In this document: piece by piece, positions 56,753 to 64,000 of the stretch
How the letters are laid out: each line of letters begins with the position of its first letter
How positions within the stretch are numbered: position 1 is the stretch's first letter
Origin: Salinispora mooreana
GTDB taxonomy: Bacteria > Actinomycetota > Actinomycetes > Mycobacteriales > Micromonosporaceae
NCBI RefSeq assembly: GCF_000379065.1
Contig: NZ_KB900614.1
Location: forward strand, 766,107 to 830,106
Length of the DNA stretch: 64,000 bases
Reading direction: 5' to 3'
Made by a program: the position numbers and the translations under genes
The notes under the pieces: model-generated
What the model was told of the DNA's origin: nothing
Databases searched by the model: none
What the model saw: the letters and a program-made list of their open reading frames with translations, nothing else

Positions 56753-56989
56753 GTGACCGACAACCCACCCGTAACCGCGGTGCCCGAGACCGAGTCGGAC
56801 CTGCGCCGTCTCGACGACCTACTCGAGGATCTCTACCGAGGCCAGGAACGGATCAGCCAGGGCGATATCTACCGGCGGGCGGTCGCCGCCCAGATGCCGG
56901 CGGGGCTACTCACCCGCATCGGCGGACTACCCGAGGGCGAGTACTCCGTGGACGAGGCGGCCGACCTGCTGGGCGGGTCGGCCACCTGA
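56753..56989 (+). CDS. Small acidic conserved protein
   Basis: 78 aa, GTG start. Helical (DLRRLDDLLEDLYRGQERIS) with a C-terminal LPEGEYSVDEAADLLGG reminiscent of DUF2795-type small proteins. No function known. Follows the DAHP synthase at 49 nt. Confidence 0.65.
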   Translation: MTDNPPVTAVPETESDLRRLDDLLEDLYRGQERISQGDIYRRAVAAQMPAGLLTRIGGLPEGEYSVDEAADLLGGSAT

Positions 56990-57082
56990 CCCTGGCCGCC
57001 GCCGAGGAGCCCGGTCCGCGGGGTCCGGCGATGCACGCGACCGGGCACACAGCGGCGATGATCCGACGTGAAGGAGAGTGAC

Positions 57083-57289
57083 ATGTCCCAGCCTGCCCAT
57101 CGGCGCTCTGAGCAGCAGGAGCGGCTCGCGGCTCTCGGCCAGCCGCCGGAGGGCCGGGACACGCTGCCGGAGCCGGACTTCGCCGGGGAGCACGATGTCA
57201 CGGCAGTTGATCGAGACATCATCACCGGCGCGGACGCCGACGAGCGGGAGGCGGAGTCTCCCCGAGGTTGGTCGGGCGAGGAGAGCTGA
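57083..57289 (+). CDS. Small hydrophilic protein
   Basis: 68 aa from an ATG with GGAGAG upstream. Highly charged and probably disordered, rich in Glu, Asp and Arg. Not recognised. Ends before a very strong hairpin. Confidence 0.65.
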   Translation: MSQPAHRRSEQQERLAALGQPPEGRDTLPEPDFAGEHDVTAVDRDIITGADADEREAESPRGWSGEES

Positions 57290-57321
57290 GCGCCGGCTCC
57301 GGGGCAGGCCGACAACCTGCA

Positions 57322-57363
57322 CGAGCACGGGCGGGGCCGGTAGCCCGGCCCCGCCCGTGCTCG
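57322..57363. terminator. Perfect 19-bp stem terminator between convergent genes
   Basis: CGAGCACGGGCGGGGCCGG (57322-57340) pairs fully with 57345-57363 around a TAGC loop. It separates the small protein gene from the convergent DUF1360 gene. Confidence 0.85.
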
Positions 57364-57387
57364 GACGACGGATGTCCTGCTGGCTGG

Positions 57388-57915
57388 CTAATCCTCGCTC
57401 TGTTCGGCAGCCTGCTGCGCTGTCGCGTACGCCAGCTGCAGGAAGTCCGACACCGTCACGGCGGTGAGAGCGGTGGCGACGAGACGGGTCAGACGCGGCG
57501 CCAGCACCAGCCCACCGGTGAGCCCGGTAGCTACCCAGACGGCCAGGCAGAACGGGCAACAAAGCAGCTCACCGACGGCGTGCCGAACGGGGCTGCCCGA
57601 GTCGCGTACCTCCTCCATCACCTCGCCGCCACCGATCGGCCGGGCGTAGCGGGTGAACGGGGCCCGCAGCGGACTGGTCACGGCGTCCTTGGAGAGCAAT
57701 CGACTGAGCTTGTGGGTCGCGATGGCCAGCAGGACCACGTCGACCGTCGCGGGCCGCTCCGGCACCGACCGCCGCGTCAACCTCACCAGGCCGGCGATTG
57801 TGGCAGTCACCCCAGCGTAGGTGCCCATGGCCACGAGATAGCCGCCGAGCGGCCGGTACTCGTGTGGCGCGTAGGCCCGACGCAGACGAGTCACCTTTGC
57901 CCTCAACTCGGTCAC
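57388..57915 (-). CDS. DUF1360 membrane protein
   Basis: 175 aa, GTG with GGGAG upstream. Helices at about residues 25-45 and 125-160; [20 protein letters not shown] and [15 protein letters not shown] are the DUF1360 signatures. Unknown function; some relatives are sporulation-associated in other phyla. Confidence 0.85.
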   Translation of the reverse strand: MTELRAKVTRLRRAYAPHEYRPLGGYLVAMGTYAGVTATIAGLVRLTRRSVPERPATVDVVLLAIATHKLSRLLSKDAVTSPLRAPFTRYARPIGGGEVMEEVRDSGSPVRHAVGELLCCPFCLAVWVATGLTGGLVLAPRLTRLVATALTAVTVSDFLQLAYATAQQAAEQSED

Positions 57916-57968
57916 CCAGTCTCCCTCGGTCTGGTCGCCGGACCGAACGGCCCAGCGATTGCGCCGGC

Positions 57969-58286
57969 TCAGCCCGCCTGCAGGTTGTCCTCCACCGCCT
58001 GGGCGAGGTCTGCCAACGCCTCGTCTACCAGCCGGTCGGCGGTGCCACCGGTCAGGTCGAGCCGGATCCACGCCCCACCGGCGTCGGCCGGGTCGACCCG
58101 GATCTGGGCGGTCCAGTCCCCGACGGCCTGCCAGTGGGCCGTCAGCTCCGCCGGGCGGATCTCAGTAGCCGGCCGGCCGCCGGCCCACAGTGGCTCGGGG
58201 AGCCACGCCGACATCCGGTTCGGATCAACTGCCGTGTTGAACACGACCTCCGGGGGCGCCGACATACCCCGCTCGGCCGACGCCAT
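57969..58286 (-). CDS. SRPBCC-like small protein
   Basis: 105 aa. [20 protein letters not shown] and the C-terminal helix [17 protein letters not shown] resemble a short polyketide-cyclase/START-type fold. ATG shares one base with the stop of the upstream gene (TGATG). Confidence 0.75.
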   Translation of the reverse strand: MASAERGMSAPPEVVFNTAVDPNRMSAWLPEPLWAGGRPATEIRPAELTAHWQAVGDWTAQIRVDPADAGGAWIRLDLTGGTADRLVDEALADLAQAVEDNLQAG

Positions 58287-58606
58287 CAGGACTCCCGCAG
58301 TCGGCTCGGGTCGAGCTCCCGCCCCGGGTACCGGGCGAGGTACTCGGTCTCGAGCTCGGCGGTGCGGCGCAGGTGGGTGGCGAGCGCCGCGTCGGCGGCG
58401 TGCCGCAGGGTGTCCAGCCGCGTGCGGTGCAGGCTGTGCAACTCGCGGATGAGGTCGGCATCGCCGAGTTCGGCCGGATCGACGCCGAGCACCTCGCCGT
58501 CGGAGTCCGCCGGGTCGGAGGCCCGGTCGTGCAGGTGGTCTCCATCCCATTCGGGCATCCGCTGCTCCGGGCTCGGGTACTCATCCCGCCGCACAGATCC
58601 GGTCAT
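58286..58606 (-). CDS. DUF6158-like small helical protein
   Basis: 106 aa; two adjacent ATGs, the second used. Acidic N terminus ([14 protein letters not shown]) then a long helical hairpin ending [20 protein letters not shown]. Family assignment is from memory and tentative. Coupled to the SRPBCC-like gene. Confidence 0.7.
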   Translation of the reverse strand: MTGSVRRDEYPSPEQRMPEWDGDHLHDRASDPADSDGEVLGVDPAELGDADLIRELHSLHRTRLDTLRHAADAALATHLRRTAELETEYLARYPGRELDPSRLRES

Positions 58607-58717
58607 CATCGCCCCCTTCGCTGTTCTGGGCTGGCGTCTGGCCGGATGCCCACCCGAGATGCCGGCAAACCAGCCCGCCACCAGGACACGGCTGTCGGAA
58701 CGCGCTCCCGCCCCCGG

Positions 58718-58723
58718 TACCCT
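58718..58723 (+). promoter_or_regulatory. TANNNT box 7 nt before a membrane protein gene
   Basis: TACCCT, then CGAGGCC, then ATG: leaderless spacing with no ribosome site. Confidence 0.45.
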
Positions 58724-58730
58724 CGAGGCC

Positions 58731-59144
58731 ATGAAGCGGCTCTGGACCCCGGCGTGGATCGTGCGCCACGTGGCCATGGTCGTGCTCGTTGTGGGCTTCC
58801 TCGGGCTTGGCTGGTGGCAGCTCAGCCGCGCGGCCGGCGGCAATCCGATCAGCTGGGGATACGCCGTGGAGTGGCCGGTTTTCGCCGGCTTCGTCGTCTT
58901 CGTCTGGTGGCGGGAGGTCCGCCAGGAGCTCCGCGGGCCCGAGGCGCCAGGCCCAGCGGCGGAGACCACCGAGTCGTCCGCGACCGTCGAGCCGACCCGG
59001 TTGGCGGTGCGCCGGCCGGTACGGGTCAGCCGTACGGCGGCCACCGTGCCGGACAGTAACGATCCGGAGCTCACCGCCTACAACCGCTACCTTCGGTGGT
59101 TGACCGACAATCCGGGTGCTCGGCCCGGCGACTACCCCGGCTAG
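58731..59144 (+). CDS. Conserved membrane protein
   Basis: 137 aa with two transmembrane helices (about residues 12-30 and 43-62), [20 protein letters not shown] between them, and a C-terminal soluble part ending [17 protein letters not shown]. Common in actinobacteria; function unknown. Followed after 24 nt by the DUF3817 gene. Confidence 0.85.
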   Translation: MKRLWTPAWIVRHVAMVVLVVGFLGLGWWQLSRAAGGNPISWGYAVEWPVFAGFVVFVWWREVRQELRGPEAPGPAAETTESSATVEPTRLAVRRPVRVSRTAATVPDSNDPELTAYNRYLRWLTDNPGARPGDYPG

Positions 59145-59168
59145 GCCGGGTCGGAAGGACGGACGACG

Positions 59169-59504
59169 GTGGGCGCAGCCCTGACCCGGTACCGCGTGAT
59201 CGCCTGGATCGTCGGCGTGGTGCTGATCCTGCTCATGGTGATCGGAATGCCGCTCAAGTACGGCTTCGACTACCCGCTCGTGGTGGAGACGGTGGGCCAG
59301 GCCCACGGCTTCCTCTACATGGTCTATCTGGTGGCCGCCTTCGACCTGTCCCGGCGGGCCGGCTGGCCGTTGTCACGCATGATCTTGGTGATGTTGGCGG
59401 GGACCGTTCCGTTCGTCTCCTTCTTCGCCGAGCGGCGGGTGAGTGGGTGGGTGACCGGGCAGGCCACAACCCCGGAGCCGGTGGCCAACACCCCCGTCCA
59501 TTAG
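59169..59504 (+). CDS. DUF3817 integral membrane protein
   Basis: 111 aa, GTG start with an AAGGA site. Three predicted helices; MPLKYGFDYPLVVETVGQAH and GTVPFVSFFAERRV are characteristic. Unknown function. The 59505-59685 gap downstream holds no gene; a TACCCT box near 59570 may drive the next gene. Confidence 0.85.
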   Translation: MGAALTRYRVIAWIVGVVLILLMVIGMPLKYGFDYPLVVETVGQAHGFLYMVYLVAAFDLSRRAGWPLSRMILVMLAGTVPFVSFFAERRVSGWVTGQATTPEPVANTPVH

Positions 59505-59685
59505 AAGCGCACGTCCTTCCGTTCGGCAACAATCGCCTCGACTTCCCCTGTGGTTCACTCCTGTCCCGGGTTACCCTGTCCGGGTTGGCCCGCGCAGCGC
59601 CGTCCGTCCGGAGGGCACGGGTCCGGCACCGCTGGGCCTCCGCCCCTACCCGGGTGGTGGGGAGAAGGAGAAGGAGCCGTCGCAC

Positions 59686-60657
59686 TTGTCGTCCATCCGG
59701 AAACGACTTCCCGCCCTCGTCGTCGCGGCGATCACGGCCGTGCTGGTCGCACCGGTCACGCCCGCACAGGCCGAGCCCTCCCCCGCCGAGCTGACCCGGC
59801 AGATCGAGAAAGCCTCCGCCGAGCTGGAGCAGGTCGTGGAGGCACACAACACCCTTGCCGAAGACCTCAAGGCGAACAAAGCCGCCCTGACCGAGCTGAC
59901 CGCCCGACTGGGCCCGCTGGAAGAGCAGGTCGCGCAGAGCCGGGCCGAGGTCAACCAGCTCGCGGTGGCCGCCTACAAGACCGGTGAACTCGGCACCGCC
60001 GCCGCACTACTGAACCCGGACGACGCCACGACCCTTGTCGACCGGCTCACCGCCGTCGACCGGCTCGCCCAGGAGCGGCAGAATCGCATCACCGCCTTCA
60101 CCAACGACCAGCGCCAGCTCCTCGCGCAACGGACCCGGCTGGAGGCAGCCGTGGAGAAGGCGACCGCGCAGGCCGAAGGGCTGGCCAGCACGCGCAAGCG
60201 GATCGAGCGCGACCTGGCCGACCTGTACGAGCTACGCCGGCAGGCGTACGGCCGGGCAACCGAGCAATCCACCGCCGACCCGGACCGGGTCCGAGCGGCA
60301 CCATCAGTCTCCGGCGCCGCCGGGGTGGCGGTGCGGTACGCGTACGGGGCGCTGGGCACGCCCTACCGATGGGGCGGGGACGGCCGCAACGGTTACGACT
60401 GCTCGGGCCTGACCTCGGCGGCGTGGCGAGCGGCCGGAAAGTCGCTACCGCACAGCACCCGCCGGCAGTGGGGGGTGGTGGCGCACATCAACCGCCGCGA
60501 CCTGAGCCCCGGCGACCTGGTCTTCTACCGCGGGCTCGGGCATGTCGCCCTCTACGTAGGCAACGGTCAGATCATCGATGCCCCCAGCGCCGGGCGCAAT
60601 GTGGTCAAACGCGACATGAACATCATGCCGATCGCGGGGTACGGCCGGGTCCGCTGA
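59686..60657 (+). CDS. Secreted NlpC/P60 peptidoglycan endopeptidase
   Basis: 323 aa from a TTG start with GGAG upstream. Signal peptide to about residue 30 (ending PAQA), an N-terminal coiled coil (about 35-200), then an NlpC/P60 domain with catalytic Cys in GRNGYDCSGLTSAAW and His in RGLGHVALYVG. RipA-like architecture; cleaves stem peptides during growth or division. Confidence 0.92.
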   Translation: MSSIRKRLPALVVAAITAVLVAPVTPAQAEPSPAELTRQIEKASAELEQVVEAHNTLAEDLKANKAALTELTARLGPLEEQVAQSRAEVNQLAVAAYKTGELGTAAALLNPDDATTLVDRLTAVDRLAQERQNRITAFTNDQRQLLAQRTRLEAAVEKATAQAEGLASTRKRIERDLADLYELRRQAYGRATEQSTADPDRVRAAPSVSGAAGVAVRYAYGALGTPYRWGGDGRNGYDCSGLTSAAWRAAGKSLPHSTRRQWGVVAHINRRDLSPGDLVFYRGLGHVALYVGNGQIIDAPSAGRNVVKRDMNIMPIAGYGRVR

Positions 60658-60663
60658 CCAACC

Positions 60664-60711
60664 CCCGGTCCGAATAGGACCGGGCCGGCATCCCAGCGGA
60701 CGCCGGCCCGG
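60664..60711. terminator. Two overlapping hairpins between convergent genes
   Basis: CCCGGTCC/GGACCGGG (60664-60671, 60677-60684) and CCGGGCCGGC/GCCGGCCCGG (60680-60689, 60702-60711) overlap and are mutually exclusive. They separate the endopeptidase and sigma factor genes and could serve one direction each. Confidence 0.7.
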
Positions 60712-60717
60712 TACCGC

Positions 60718-61710
60718 TCAGGCTGCTGTCTGGAGCCCCTCGGCGCGGGCCAGCTCGCGCAGCCGGCCGAGTGCCTGAATCTCCAGCTGTCGGATCCGCT
60801 CCCGCGAGAGCGAAAAGCGGGAGGCCACCTCGGTCAGCGAGTGCTCCCGACCGTCCTCGAGGCCGTACCGGGCGCGCATGATGCCCGCCGACCGGTCATC
60901 CAGGTGGCTGAGGAGGCCCTCGATGCGCTGCCGCTCCAGACCAGTGAGGACGATCTCCTCAGGTGACGGCGCGTCACTGTCGGCGACCAGGTCACCGAGG
61001 TTGGTGTCGCCGTCGTCACCGACCGGAGTATCCAACGACACGGTGTCCTGCGACCAGCGAACCAGCTCGTTGACCCGCTCGACGGTGACGCCGAGCGCCG
61101 TCGCGATCTGCTCCGGCTCCGGGTCGCTGCCGAGCTCACGGGTGAGCTGCCGGGCCACATTCCGCATCCGGTTGACATCCTCCACCAGGTGCACCGGCAG
61201 CCGCACGGTGCGCTCCTGCTGGGCGATCGCCCGGCTGATCGCCTGGCGGATCCACCAGGTCGCATACGTAGAGAACTTGAAGCCACGCTCGTAGTCGAAC
61301 TTCTCCACCGCCCGGACCAGACCGGTGTTGCCCTCCTGGATCAGATCCAACATAGGCATCCCAGAACGGACATACCGTCGGGCGATCGACACGACCAGTC
61401 GCAGGTTGGCCCGGATGAACAGGTCCTTGGCCCGCGACCCCTCAGCGACCAGCCGCTGGAGCTCCGATTTCTCGACGCCGACCGGGACGCGGTCCTCGTC
61501 GAGCAGGTGCTCCGCGTAGAGGCCGGCCTCGATCGCCTTGGAGAGATCGACCTCCGTGGCGGCGTCCAGCAACGGCGTCCGGGAAATCTCGTGAAGGTAG
61601 ACGCCGACCAGATCGCGCTCCTCGGCGACCTCGTCGGTCCGCATGCCGATATTCTTGTCCACGTTACCCACGGTCCCCTCGCTCGCGCCGGTTGCCCGGT
61701 TCCTTGCCAT
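60718..61710 (-). CDS. RNA polymerase sigma-70 family factor (HrdB-like, group 2)
   Basis: About 330 aa. Region 1.2 (VGVYLHEISRTPLLDAATEV), region 2 (DLIQEGNTGLVRAVEKFDYE, FSTYATWWIRQAISRAIAQQ), region 3 and region 4 (SLTEVASRFSLSRERIRQLE). No region 1.1, so a principal-like or alternative HrdB paralogue (SigB of corynebacteria/mycobacteria) is more likely than the housekeeping factor. ATG is used; a GTG two codons upstream is possible. Confidence 0.92.
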   Translation of the reverse strand: MARNRATGASEGTVGNVDKNIGMRTDEVAEERDLVGVYLHEISRTPLLDAATEVDLSKAIEAGLYAEHLLDEDRVPVGVEKSELQRLVAEGSRAKDLFIRANLRLVVSIARRYVRSGMPMLDLIQEGNTGLVRAVEKFDYERGFKFSTYATWWIRQAISRAIAQQERTVRLPVHLVEDVNRMRNVARQLTRELGSDPEPEQIATALGVTVERVNELVRWSQDTVSLDTPVGDDGDTNLGDLVADSDAPSPEEIVLTGLERQRIEGLLSHLDDRSAGIMRARYGLEDGREHSLTEVASRFSLSRERIRQLEIQALGRLRELARAEGLQTAA

Positions 61711-62136
61711 CCCCACGTCCGCCAGCTCCCTCCCCGTACCTTCCGCTGCTGCTTGTCGGCGCTGACACCTGAACAACAGTTGAGACGCGTCAGGGATTCC
61801 ATATCGTGAGTCGAACGTGTCACGAATGCCTGATAATTAGCTGAGAGCACCATCCATATTTGCTGTCAGCACCTCAGGTGGCCGCCCTGAAGTGAGCACG
61901 ACCTCCGTCAGGTGGATCGACGCTTGCGACCTGGTCAATGGCAACACCACCCCGACCAAGGGCACAGCGACCGGGGTCACCACCGCACTGCGATCCTGGT
62001 CACGCCCCGGATACGCCACGGCGGGCCGGTGGGTTCATCCACACCCATGCTGATACCCGGCGCCAGGGTGAACAATCCGCGGGCAGGTCCCTGCCCATCC
62101 GCGACCAGCTGGCGACCGCCCCACCCTTCGTGCCGA
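61711..62136. other. Gap between the sigma factor start and the kinase end
   Basis: 426 nt. Relatively AT-rich around 61790-61860, where the sigma promoter should lie (a TATGGA box about 17 nt downstream of TTCGTG on the minus strand is possible). Two TCAGGTGG copies occur at about 61875 and 61909. No convincing gene. Confidence 0.35.
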
Positions 62137-62838
62137 TCATTGATGCACCGGAACCCGGGCCGGCGCGTCCGCTGGCTCCGGCGCCGCGCCCCACCAGCTG
62201 AGCAGGTGCTCTCTGATCTGCCGGCTCACCTCGTCCGCCGGACAGTCCGCATCCACCAGCACGAAGGTGGAGTGCTCTGGCAGGCTCCGGTACGCGCGAT
62301 CCGCCGCGATCAGGTATCGCATGCTCTCGTGGTCAGTGCCGCGCCGCTCGATCCGCCGGTACGCCTCAGCGGGGTCAACCGCCAGCAGAAACGTTACCTG
62401 TGGCCGGGGAAAGACCCGGTAGCCGAGGCGGGCCAGCCGCTCCCACCGGTGCCCGCCGTGTGCCCGAATGCTCGCATACTGGCAGGCGGAGTAGCGGTCC
62501 ATCACCGCGACCCGGCCGGTCAGCCGGCGCCCCAGCAGGGCGGCGGCGATGGCGAGCCAGCGCAGAACGGACTCTGCGACCAGGAGGCCGGCCCGCCCGA
62601 GGAGCCGCTGCGCATCCCGCCGACCCAGCCGCCGCGCCACGCGGCCGAGGAAACGCCGGCCGCCGGCGTTGCGATGGTAGGTGGCGGGAAGCCCGACCGC
62701 GGTCAGCGCCGCAGCCAGCCGGTGGGCCTGCGTCGTCTTACCCGAACCGTCGATGCCGATCAGGGCGACGGCACGCAGTCGAGCCCTGCCGCGTCGCCGT
62801 CGGACCCTGCCGCGTCGCGCCCCCTTGAAATCGGCCAC
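62137..62838 (-). CDS. Thymidylate kinase-like P-loop protein
   Basis: 233 aa from a GTG whose TANNNT box (TAGCGT, 62846-62851 minus strand) is 7 nt upstream. Basic N terminus (residues about 5-25), Walker A VALIGIDGSGKTTQAHRL, then VAVMDRYSACQYASIRAHGG (DRY motif) and TFLLAVDPAEAYRRIERRG. Phosphate transfer to a nucleotide is expected, but the basic N terminus and the 60-residue insert differ from housekeeping Tmk. Confidence 0.85.
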   Translation of the reverse strand: MADFKGARRGRVRRRRGRARLRAVALIGIDGSGKTTQAHRLAAALTAVGLPATYHRNAGGRRFLGRVARRLGRRDAQRLLGRAGLLVAESVLRWLAIAAALLGRRLTGRVAVMDRYSACQYASIRAHGGHRWERLARLGYRVFPRPQVTFLLAVDPAEAYRRIERRGTDHESMRYLIAADRAYRSLPEHSTFVLVDADCPADEVSRQIREHLLSWWGAAPEPADAPARVPVHQ

Positions 62839-62997
62839 CCTGCACACGCTATCCGACCCACGCTCCCGCCCCACCGGCCGATCCGCCACCTTTGGTGGTG
62901 GTTGACGGTTTTCCGGCGCGCTGTGCCAGGTGTGGCGGACCACGATGCCGGGTACCGTCCTGACACTTCCGCCCGACCACCAGGAACGGAGAGCCAG

Positions 62998-63582
62998 ATG
63001 GCCGAGCGCGGGACCGAGACCCTGGTGCACACGCTGAAGAAGGTCGCCGCCGTGCTCAAGCAGGAAGAAATCCCCTTCGCGCTCGGCGGCAGCTTCGCGG
63101 TGTACGCGCACGGCGGCCACTCCAGCGAACACGATGTCGACTTCCTGATCCGGGAGTCAGACATCGACCAGGCCCTGGGCGCCCTTGTCGCGGCCGGCTT
63201 CCTCGCCGAGCGCCCGCCCGAGGACTGGCTGGTCAAGGTCTTCGACGACAACCGCGTGGTGGACCTGATCCACCGACCTGTCGAAAGCCCGGTGACGGAC
63301 AAGACCTTCGTCGAGACGATCATCCGGCCGGTGGACGCGATCCACATGCCGGTGCTCTCGGCAACCCAGCTGATGGTGCACAAACTGCTCAGCTTCTCGC
63401 AGCACTACTGCGACTTCGCCCGGGGCCTGCCCCTGGCTCGCTCGCTGCGCGAGCAGATCGACTGGGAACGGGTATGCCGGGACACGCGCCACTCGCCGTA
63501 CGCCGAGGCGTTTCTGGTGCTGCTGGACCGGCTTGAGGTGGTGGCGTACGCCGGCACCCCGGAACGAGAGGGGACACCGTGA
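62998..63582 (+). CDS. Nucleotidyltransferase-fold protein
   Basis: 194 aa, ATG with GGAGAG upstream. The MNT-type motif is clear: FALGGSFAVYAHGGHSSEHD followed by VDFLI. C-terminal helical region (ATQLMVHKLLSFSQHYCDFA). Antitoxin-like or substrate-modifying; no toxin neighbour is seen. Divergent from the kinase gene, overlaps the next gene by 4 nt (GTGA). Confidence 0.85.
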   Translation: MAERGTETLVHTLKKVAAVLKQEEIPFALGGSFAVYAHGGHSSEHDVDFLIRESDIDQALGALVAAGFLAERPPEDWLVKVFDDNRVVDLIHRPVESPVTDKTFVETIIRPVDAIHMPVLSATQLMVHKLLSFSQHYCDFARGLPLARSLREQIDWERVCRDTRHSPYAEAFLVLLDRLEVVAYAGTPEREGTP

Positions 63583-63857
63583 CCGAGCACCGCGACGTTG
63601 ACACACGACGAGCGACCGACGCGTACGTGTCAGCCGAGATTCATCGGCTCCTCGCCGAGGACCCCGACGTCGCCGAGCAGGGCATCACCGTGGTCCGCCG
63701 GGAACTCGGCCTGGTGCTGCACGGCGAGGTGGAGAGCGCGCAACGCCGAGACGAAATTCTCCGGCGGGTCGCCGAGCACTTCCCGGATCTGGCGGTAACC
63801 AGCGACATCGGAGTGATCCGCGCACAGCCGCCCACGGAAATCGAACAACTGCCCTGA
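63579..63857 (+). CDS. BON-domain-like small protein
   Basis: 92 aa, GTG start in the preceding stop. The pattern AEIHRLLAEDPDVAEQGITV, LGLVLHGEVESAQRRDEIL and LAVTSDIGV fits a single BON/OsmY-like alpha-beta domain. No signal peptide. Confidence 0.75.
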   Translation: MTEHRDVDTRRATDAYVSAEIHRLLAEDPDVAEQGITVVRRELGLVLHGEVESAQRRDEILRRVAEHFPDLAVTSDIGVIRAQPPTEIEQLP

Positions 63858-63866
63858 GGAGGCCCG

Positions 63867-64000
63867 ATGGTAGTCCGAATCGCCGCCGTGGGTGACGTAC
63901 ATCTGGACGAGGACGTGGTTGGTCGTTTCCGGCCGGCCCTCGAGGAGGTACCGAACCACGCCGATGTGCTGCTGCTGGCCGGTGATCTGACCCGGCACGG
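63867..64000 (+). CDS. Metallophosphoesterase, N-terminal part (runs off the window)
   Basis: First 44 codons only. ATG with GGAGG upstream, 9 nt after the previous stop. AAVGDVHLDED and VLLLAGDLTRHG are metallophosphoesterase metal motifs (DxH and GDxx). Third gene of the nucleotidyltransferase operon. Confidence 0.85.
   Translation, partial: MVVRIAAVGDVHLDEDVVGRFRPALEEVPNHADVLLLAGDLTRH

Noticed and set aside
59505-59685. Possible c-di-AMP (ydaO) riboswitch before the NlpC/P60 gene
   Set aside because: Such riboswitches precede similar genes in actinobacteria, but I could not find the conserved core in this short leader.
61912-62997. N-terminal extension of the nucleotidyltransferase frame
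   Set aside because: It runs antisense through the kinase gene; a good ribosome site and homology start at 62998.

Overview
The window is high-GC, densely packed DNA with GTG/ATG starts, many 4-nt stop/start overlaps and several TANNNT boxes placed 6-7 nt before a start codon (leaderless pattern). Together with OtsA, EttA, a class F sortase, a PPOX/F420-type oxidoreductase, DUF397 and DUF3817 this points to an actinobacterium, most likely a Micromonosporaceae such as Salinispora or Micromonospora (inference; no database was searched). It looks like chromosomal core plus small accessory patches. No CRISPR array, transposase or phage module was seen.

1-12.8 kb: a 12-gene minus-strand operon for complete tryptophan catabolism. 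Tryptophan dioxygenase, kynureninase, kynurenine monooxygenase and 3-hydroxyanthranilate dioxygenase feed a meta-type lower pathway (ACMS decarboxylase, semialdehyde dehydrogenase, RidA-type deaminase, oxalocrotonate decarboxylase, hydratase, aldolase, acylating acetaldehyde dehydrogenase) ending in pyruvate and acetyl-CoA. All 11 gene junctions overlap by 1 or 4 nt. No classical kynurenine formamidase is present, but an amidase-signature gene closes the operon. A divergent Lrp/AsnC regulator sits upstream.

12.8-21.8 kb: GC-rich direct repeats, a secreted protein with a class F sortase, an HNH nuclease, an MscS channel, an MFS exporter, a group II truncated globin, a YbjN-like protein, a thioesterase and the ABC-F ATPase EttA. 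22-26 kb: trehalose synthesis, with trehalose-phosphate phosphatase fused to a GH15 hydrolase. 26-39 kb: cobalamin/siroheme genes (siroheme synthase-like, cobT, cobC-like; then cobQ and cobD), interrupted by a class A penicillin-binding protein, SURF1, an M20 dipeptidase, a small kinase and a rhodanese. 39-41.4 kb: an ssb paralogue with two perfect DnaA-box 9-mers upstream, a ribosome-hibernation-like factor and an alpha/beta hydrolase.

41.5-44.7 kb: accessory patch beginning at tRNA-Arg(TCT): truncated and frameshifted genes (including a DUF397 remnant), an AT-richer secreted beta-helix protein with a 24-bp tandem repeat, and an SRPBCC remnant. 44.8-55.3 kb: YHYH lipoprotein, PlsC acyltransferase, glycogen-debranching-type enzyme with an SCP2-like partner, CBS protein, PPOX protein, aspartate-semialdehyde dehydrogenase, an active/inactive M16 peptidase pair and a Tat-exported PhoX/DUF839 protein. 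55.4-56.7 kb: a type I DAHP synthase behind a 19-codon leader peptide containing Tyr, Trp and Phe codons and an intrinsic terminator, i.e. a transcription attenuator. 56.7-64 kb: small conserved proteins, membrane proteins, an NlpC/P60 endopeptidase, an HrdB-like sigma factor, a thymidylate-kinase-like protein and a nucleotidyltransferase operon that runs off the end with a metallophosphoesterase.

The two ends are linked by aromatic amino acids: an Lrp-adjacent operon degrades tryptophan at one end, and an attenuator controls the first step of aromatic synthesis at the other.
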